Below, piece after piece: positions 6,233 to 10,570 of a stretch of 10,570 bases of DNA. How positions within the stretch are numbered: position 1 is the first letter of the stretch; each line of letters starts with the position of its first letter. The stretch covers positions 1 to 10,570 of the forward strand of contig JAADFS010000051.1 in NCBI GenBank assembly GCA_013152795.1. The letters are read 5' to 3'. The translations under genes and the position numbers were made by a program. The notes beneath the pieces were generated by a model. The model saw only the letters and a program-made list of their open reading frames with translations. It was not told the DNA's origin and did no database searches. This stretch comes from Deferribacteres bacterium (lineage in GTDB: Bacteria; Nitrospirota; Thermodesulfovibrionia; UBA6902).

Positions 6233-8833
6233 TTAATCATGCACAAAGGAATAATTCCCCTCCAGAAAGGCCCTGACATACCAGTCCTTGGCCTCAATGC
6301 TGTTGATCGCCATATCAAGCTGTCTGGAGCAGCCGAGCAGGCGGCCGAGCATATCGAGTTTGTGTTCGGTCTCCGCCTGTGAAGCGCCCTTTATGCCGGC
6401 CAGTACCATATCGCCTTTTATTTCCACCCTGAAATCCATGGACTCCAGAACATCTTTTAAAAACAACGCCCGGCGGGCCCTGCCCTCAGCGCCGGCGCCT
6501 CCGCCCTGAAAACGGAGGTTTATATAATTGTTTATATAACTCTCCCCGCAGAATGCATCCACAACAGAGAAATGATACGCCAGCTTTACGCTCAGGTTTA
6601 TGTACTGGTCCGTGATAATTACATATACCTTGCCGCCTTTTTCCGTAACCCCTGTCCTGACGAAAGACCTTGCCATAACCGAAGCAAGCCCCGCCATGTC
6701 GATATCAACCGGGCCCGACCACCTCACCCCTTCGTGGGTCATCCCGCGCCACAATGCCCTGAACGGAATGGAGCGGATATGTTCCGGGGAGAGTTTTCTC
6801 AGAAACTTGGCCTCATCCACAACCCCTCCATCAAGGTCGATGACATAGAAGCACATGGGTATCTTGTCGGTGACTATCTCCTGGGTATAACCCTCGCCTT
6901 CCGACAGCTCTCCGATACGGAACATCTCCTTCACGGAGACCTCGTGGACAAACCGGATGATGTCATGGATCGTCCTGAAGTCGTCGGGGTCTGTCTCGCC
7001 TTCGACGATATTGATGAGGTGAAGGGGGGTTATGTTCTTCATGACATTTCTTATGATCCTCTCTTCACGGCCGTACTGCTCGGCAGGCACCGCCTCCCAG
7101 CCCGTCAGGGGAAGTCCCTCCCTACGGCCCCTGTAGATACGGCCGGAATCCGCGTCCACGGTTACAAGCGTCTCATTGCGGAGTATCCCGATTATATTCT
7201 TGGCGTTGATAATCATGGGAATGTTGAATTCCCTGGCAACGGTGGCAAGATGGCTTGTCCTGCTGCCTGTCTCGATTACAATCGCCGAAGCAGACGGCAT
7301 GATCCTCACGAATTCATTGGATGTGTTCCTGGCAACAAGGACGGCCCCTTCCGGGAAACCGGAAATCTGGTCGAACCTTTCAATGATGTATACGGGGCCT
7401 GATGCAATCCCGCGGCTGGCCGTCTCTCCCCTGCATAAAACCGTCTGCGTCTCATAGTATGTATCCGGTGCCGCAGGTGTGATGACCCTCTTGATATGCA
7501 GGGGCCGTGCCTGAAGTATCAGGATGCGGCCGTTTTCATCAATCGCCCATTCGATATCCTGCGGTGTCCCGAAATGCTTTTCTATCAAACGGCTGAAATT
7601 ATAAAGCGTGTGGATTTCGTCATCTGAAAGACAGGGGGTTTCCCGGTTTTCCTCCGGCACCGGGACCTCCATTACCCCTCCCGAGGGATTCAATACGAGC
7701 TTGACGTCTTTACGGGAAACCGTCCTGCCGGCTATTCTGCCGTTTTCCCTGCGGTCCAGTATATACATGTCCGGCGAAACCGTGCCGCTGACCGCATACT
7801 GCCCCTGCCCCCACACAGCGCTTATTATGGTCTCGTCTTTCTCGGGATAGCTGGGATTCATGGTATATAAAACACCCGATGATCTTGAATCGACCATTTC
7901 CAGGACAAGCACGCACATGGGTGTATCCCTGTCCTTTATCTTTTTTGCCAGCCGGTAAAACATGGCCCTCATGCTGTATTTGCTTGCCACAACCTCTTTG
8001 TAGGCATGTATGATGGATTCCCTCGGCACGTTAAGCCTGCTGGTGAACTGTCCGGCGAAAGACACCTTGCCGTCCTCGCCGACCGCGCTTGATCTCACAG
8101 AGAATCTCTGTTGCCCGCCCAGCCTGTCCGCCTCCCTGTAAACCGCCTCCTCTATCTCCTGCGGCACGCGCGAGTCCATGATCAACCCCTGCAGCTCGTC
8201 TGAAACCCTCTCGATACCGGCCGTATCGTTCATATCCAGGGGGGCAAGGAGGGTATCGATCCTGTCCTCAAGGTGATTGAAGGATATGAAATGCCTGTAC
8301 GCCTTGGCTGTTATTGAAAAGCCGCGCGGCACGGGCAGCTTCAGTATGTTCCGTATTTCCCCGAGGTTGCCTGCCTTGCTCCCTGTATCCTTGAAATGCT
8401 CCGAGGTTATTTTTCCGAGTGGGACCACGAAATCCACGAGTCTCTTCTCCTCTTCCTCCCGTAGCTGCGACTCTGTATTCAGCCTGATGCGTTCGAGCAC
8501 GTCATAGAGATACATATAACGGTTGTCCGCCATATCGTTGAGGCTCTGGATAAAACCGAACGCCGTATCAAAGATACGGGAGATATACGAGCGGAAGACG
8601 TGGAGTGTTATGGTTTTTGTTTCGATCCCCTCCTCTATCTCCGAGAGGGTGTCGAGAAGCTCGTTGTTTTTCAGGAGGAGATTCTTGTAACTGTAATACC
8701 TGCTCCTGAGTTTGAGATAGTTATCACCGGGGATGAGAAGGGCGATTTCCTGCGCTTCATCTTTCCTGTGAAAAATATTCCCGGCCTTTTTCAGTAAGCC
8801 TTCAGCCTTTTTGATAATAGAATCAAATCTCAC
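6233..8833 (-). CDS. PEP-synthase/PPDK-like phosphotransferase with an unassigned C-terminal module
   Basis: The 866-aa product is predicted to be cytosolic. Residues 1-145 are a mainly helical N-terminal part of unknown role. Residues about 148-445 are a PPDK_N-type ATP-grasp region: SKAGNLGEI (152-160), SVRSSAVGEDG (245-255) with R247, GTVSPDMY (350-357), and QDIEWAID...QARPL (425-444). Residues about 468-570 are the swivelling phosphohistidine domain, with TSHLATVAREF (526-536) and catalytic His528. ATP-dependent phosphorylation of His528 is therefore expected. The PEP/pyruvate TIM barrel is not recognisable: its usual motifs are absent from 580-866. That stretch instead matches the C-terminus of the upstream neighbour (HDIIRF.HE, IPFRA..GM.H.GV, YINLS...YHF, RF.GG, FLEGNY). 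The acceptor is therefore unknown; rifampicin phosphotransferase is a precedent for a dikinase relative with a different acceptor. The start is GTG (8831-8833); an in-frame TGA lies just upstream and the Shine-Dalgarno is weak. Confidence 0.85.
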   Translation of the reverse strand: MRFDSIIKKAEGLLKKAGNIFHRKDEAQEIALLIPGDNYLKLRSRYYSYKNLLLKNNELLDTLSEIEEGIETKTITLHVFRSYISRIFDTAFGFIQSLNDMADNRYMYLYDVLERIRLNTESQLREEEEKRLVDFVVPLGKITSEHFKDTGSKAGNLGEIRNILKLPVPRGFSITAKAYRHFISFNHLEDRIDTLLAPLDMNDTAGIERVSDELQGLIMDSRVPQEIEEAVYREADRLGGQQRFSVRSSAVGEDGKVSFAGQFTSRLNVPRESIIHAYKEVVASKYSMRAMFYRLAKKIKDRDTPMCVLVLEMVDSRSSGVLYTMNPSYPEKDETIISAVWGQGQYAVSGTVSPDMYILDRRENGRIAGRTVSRKDVKLVLNPSGGVMEVPVPEENRETPCLSDDEIHTLYNFSRLIEKHFGTPQDIEWAIDENGRILILQARPLHIKRVITPAAPDTYYETQTVLCRGETASRGIASGPVYIIERFDQISGFPEGAVLVARNTSNEFVRIMPSASAIVIETGSRTSHLATVAREFNIPMIINAKNIIGILRNETLVTVDADSGRIYRGRREGLPLTGWEAVPAEQYGREERIIRNVMKNITPLHLINIVEGETDPDDFRTIHDIIRFVHEVSVKEMFRIGELSEGEGYTQEIVTDKIPMCFYVIDLDGGVVDEAKFLRKLSPEHIRSIPFRALWRGMTHEGVRWSGPVDIDMAGLASVMARSFVRTGVTEKGGKVYVIITDQYINLSVKLAYHFSVVDAFCGESYINNYINLRFQGGGAGAEGRARRALFLKDVLESMDFRVEIKGDMVLAGIKGASQAETEHKLDMLGRLLGCSRQLDMAINSIEAKDWYVRAFLEGNYSFVHD

Positions 8834-8852
8834 GTCCGTATCTTGTCACCCG

Positions 8853-10570
8853 TCATCCTATCCTGTAATTGCCCTCAAGGAAATTCCTGACGTAACGGTC
8901 CACGACGCTGTCGTCATCCAGCAGGGCGTCAAGCTGGCGCGTATATGCAATCAGCCTGCCGAGATGATCCAGCAGTTCCTCCATCTCCGGCCGCGTGATG
9001 TTGTCGGTGCGGGCGATTATAAGGTCGCCTTTCAGGTTGGTTCTCATGTTGAACTCCTTGAGGATCGACCCTATCAGTTCGGCACGGCGCGACCTCTTGG
9101 TGATATCCGTGGCGCCGCCGACAAACCTGAAATACACATGGTTGTCCCTGATGTTATCACTGCAGTAGCAGTCTATCATGTTGAAATGGTAGCCGAACCT
9201 CAGGCTGAGATTGACATATTCGCGGGAAATAACCGCCACGTTTTCGCCGAGGTAGCTCATGGCGGATACATCCGGCATTTTCAGCATGCTCGACATGAAA
9301 TCATTTATCTTCATTGACACGGCCTCCGAGTGCCAGACCCCGGGATGCATCATCCCCCCTACAATCGCCCTGAACGGTATGGAGGCTATCTCCTCAAAGG
9401 ATGCCTTGTTCCCCTTCCCTTTCAGGTTCAGCCCGCCCCCTATGTCGATCATGAATATGCCGGTCGGTATGGGGACGTCGAGCTTGACCGCTATATTGTT
9501 GCGCAGCACCTCTTTGTAACGGTCGATATCCACAAGCTCGGCAATGGCCTTTTCGTGGATGAAGCGGATGATATCGTGAAAGGTCCTGCAGTTTTCGGGC
9601 GTAAAATTCTCCAGGAGGGGGTCAATCAGGTTCAGCGGCGTTATATATCTCAGCATCTTCTGGAGGAGCCTGAACTCTTCAAGCTCCATCAGGGGAATCT
9701 CGTCCGTGATCCTGTACTTTAAGAGTTCCTTGACTATCCCGTCGTAAATCCTGTTGTCCTCTGCATCCACGGTAATCTCCTGGCCGTGCTTCAGGATGCT
9801 CGTGCCTATGCCTGTATTGACTATCGTGGGCACCTGAAATTCCCTTGCAATGTTTGACATATGGCTTGTCGGGGTCCCGGTGTCGGTGATAATGGCCGAT
9901 GCCTTCGGCATGACTTTAATAAAATGCGAGGAATCGTGTTTGGCTACAAGCACTGAACCGGGAGGGAAATTCTTGAGATCCTCCAACTGCCGCAGTATGA
10001 AGACCCTGCCCGCGCCTATGCCCCTTCTTGCTATCTTGCCGCGGTTTTCCATGAGGACCGGATATTTCTGCAGGCTGGATATGATATTCCGGGTGGTGGA
10101 TGCGGGGGAGGAGATTTTTAACGGCCTTGACTGAAGTATGAAAACCTCACCCCTTTTGTCTATGGACCACTCTATATCCTGGGGTTTCTTCATGTAATGC
10201 TCGATGAGTACGGCCTGCCGGGCGAGCTCCCTTATCTGCTCATCGCTGAGACACGGTCGTTCCTGCTCGCCGGGGGGGACACTGACTTCCCGGATGCCTC
10301 CTTCTTTAACGGCGACGGCCTTCAACTCCTTCTTGCCCGTCTTCTTTTCGAGAATCTCGTAAGGCTCCTCTTTCCGGACAATGAAATGATCCGCATCAAC
10401 CGAGCCGTCCACGACCGTTTTGCCCAGCCCCCAGTTGGCGCTGATGATGACCACATCATTATTCAGATTGTTCGGATCAGAGGAATACATTACACCGCTG
10501 GCCGCGGCGTCCACCATTTTGACGCACCCCACGCTCATGGCCATCATCGGTTTGTCCCTGGGCATTATCA
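8853..10570 (-). CDS. PEP-synthase/PPDK-like phosphotransferase, paralogue; N-terminus cut by window edge
   Basis: This gene runs in from beyond the right edge; the reading frame is open through the first complete codon, so the ATG at 10563-10565 is internal. About 571 codons are visible. Numbered from that methionine, the end of the ATP-grasp region is seen (MVDAAASGVMY at 17-27, QDIEWSID at 129-136, QSRPL at 145-149). The phosphohistidine domain follows with TSHMSNIAREF (233-243) and catalytic His235. The C-terminal module from about 305 is homologous to that of the 866-aa neighbour: CRTFHDIIRFIHE, IPFRAIVGGMMHPGV, YVNLSLRFGYHF, RFVGG, TRQLD, FLEGNY. No TIM barrel is present. The stop is TGA (8853-8855), followed after 19 nt by the GTG of the next gene, so the two are co-transcribed and arose by tandem duplication or fused recruitment. 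The acceptor substrate is unknown. True PEP synthase activity is doubtful for the same reason as for the neighbour. Confidence 0.85.
   Translation of the reverse strand, partial: IMPRDKPMMAMSVGCVKMVDAAASGVMYSSDPNNLNNDVVIISANWGLGKTVVDGSVDADHFIVRKEEPYEILEKKTGKKELKAVAVKEGGIREVSVPPGEQERPCLSDEQIRELARQAVLIEHYMKKPQDIEWSIDKRGEVFILQSRPLKISSPASTTRNIISSLQKYPVLMENRGKIARRGIGAGRVFILRQLEDLKNFPPGSVLVAKHDSSHFIKVMPKASAIITDTGTPTSHMSNIAREFQVPTIVNTGIGTSILKHGQEITVDAEDNRIYDGIVKELLKYRITDEIPLMELEEFRLLQKMLRYITPLNLIDPLLENFTPENCRTFHDIIRFIHEKAIAELVDIDRYKEVLRNNIAVKLDVPIPTGIFMIDIGGGLNLKGKGNKASFEEIASIPFRAIVGGMMHPGVWHSEAVSMKINDFMSSMLKMPDVSAMSYLGENVAVISREYVNLSLRFGYHFNMIDCYCSDNIRDNHVYFRFVGGATDITKRSRRAELIGSILKEFNMRTNLKGDLIIARTDNITRPEMEELLDHLGRLIAYTRQLDALLDDDSVVDRYVRNFLEGNYRIG

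Noticed and set aside
8853..10565. Complete 570-aa gene starting at the ATG at 10563-10565
   Set aside because: Alignment with the 866-aa neighbour shows this methionine lies within the ATP-grasp region. The frame is open to the window edge, so the gene is truncated by the window.
6233..10570. Assigning both genes as ppsA (PEP synthase)
   Set aside because: The ATP and phosphohistidine domains fit, but the motifs of the pyruvate/PEP TIM barrel are missing from the C-terminal part, so the symbol would claim an unsupported reaction.

Overview
All recognisable genes in this window lie on the minus strand, so in transcription order the window reads from right (10570) to left (1). The layout looks like a chromosomal segment of a Gram-negative, moderately GC-rich bacterium: a periplasmic-sensor histidine kinase, a SecA with a C-terminal zinc motif, and a GGDEF enzyme. 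From memory, the SecA N-terminus and the PEP-synthase-like proteins resemble those of Desulfobacterota/Nitrospirota-type lineages. That placement is a low-confidence inference and could not be checked here.

Region by region, in transcription order: (1) 10570-8853 is the C-terminal part of a PEP-synthase/PPDK-like phosphotransferase that is cut by the window edge. (2) 8833-6233 is a complete 866-aa paralogue only 19 nt downstream, clearly in the same transcription unit. Both have an ATP-grasp region and a swivelling phosphohistidine domain, but in place of the usual PEP/pyruvate TIM barrel they carry a conserved C-terminal module that I cannot assign. (3) 6232-6076 is an intergenic spacer rich in a degenerate 7-nt periodic repeat. 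(4) 6075-4354 is a membrane histidine kinase with a two-motif helical periplasmic sensor, HAMP, HisKA and HATPase. (5) 4353-3980 is a 374-bp spacer with more heptamer repeats, a second copy of a 16-bp motif, a 165-bp element with 29-bp inverted termini, and a likely secA promoter. (6) 3979-1303 is secA, interrupted by one frameshift at about 2929. (7) 1310-1 is a pseudo-receiver/GAF/GGDEF diguanylate cyclase whose start overlaps the secA stop by 8 bp. It runs off the left edge.

The secA and diguanylate cyclase genes are probably translationally coupled. The two dikinase-like genes form a second unit. The histidine kinase has no intact response regulator beside it, because the only receiver domain in view has lost its phosphoacceptor aspartate. 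The most novel items are the tandem dikinase-like pair with an unassigned C-terminal module, the spacer repeat structures (heptamer periodicity, shared 16-mer, inverted-repeat element), the degenerate receiver, and the frameshift in an essential gene.
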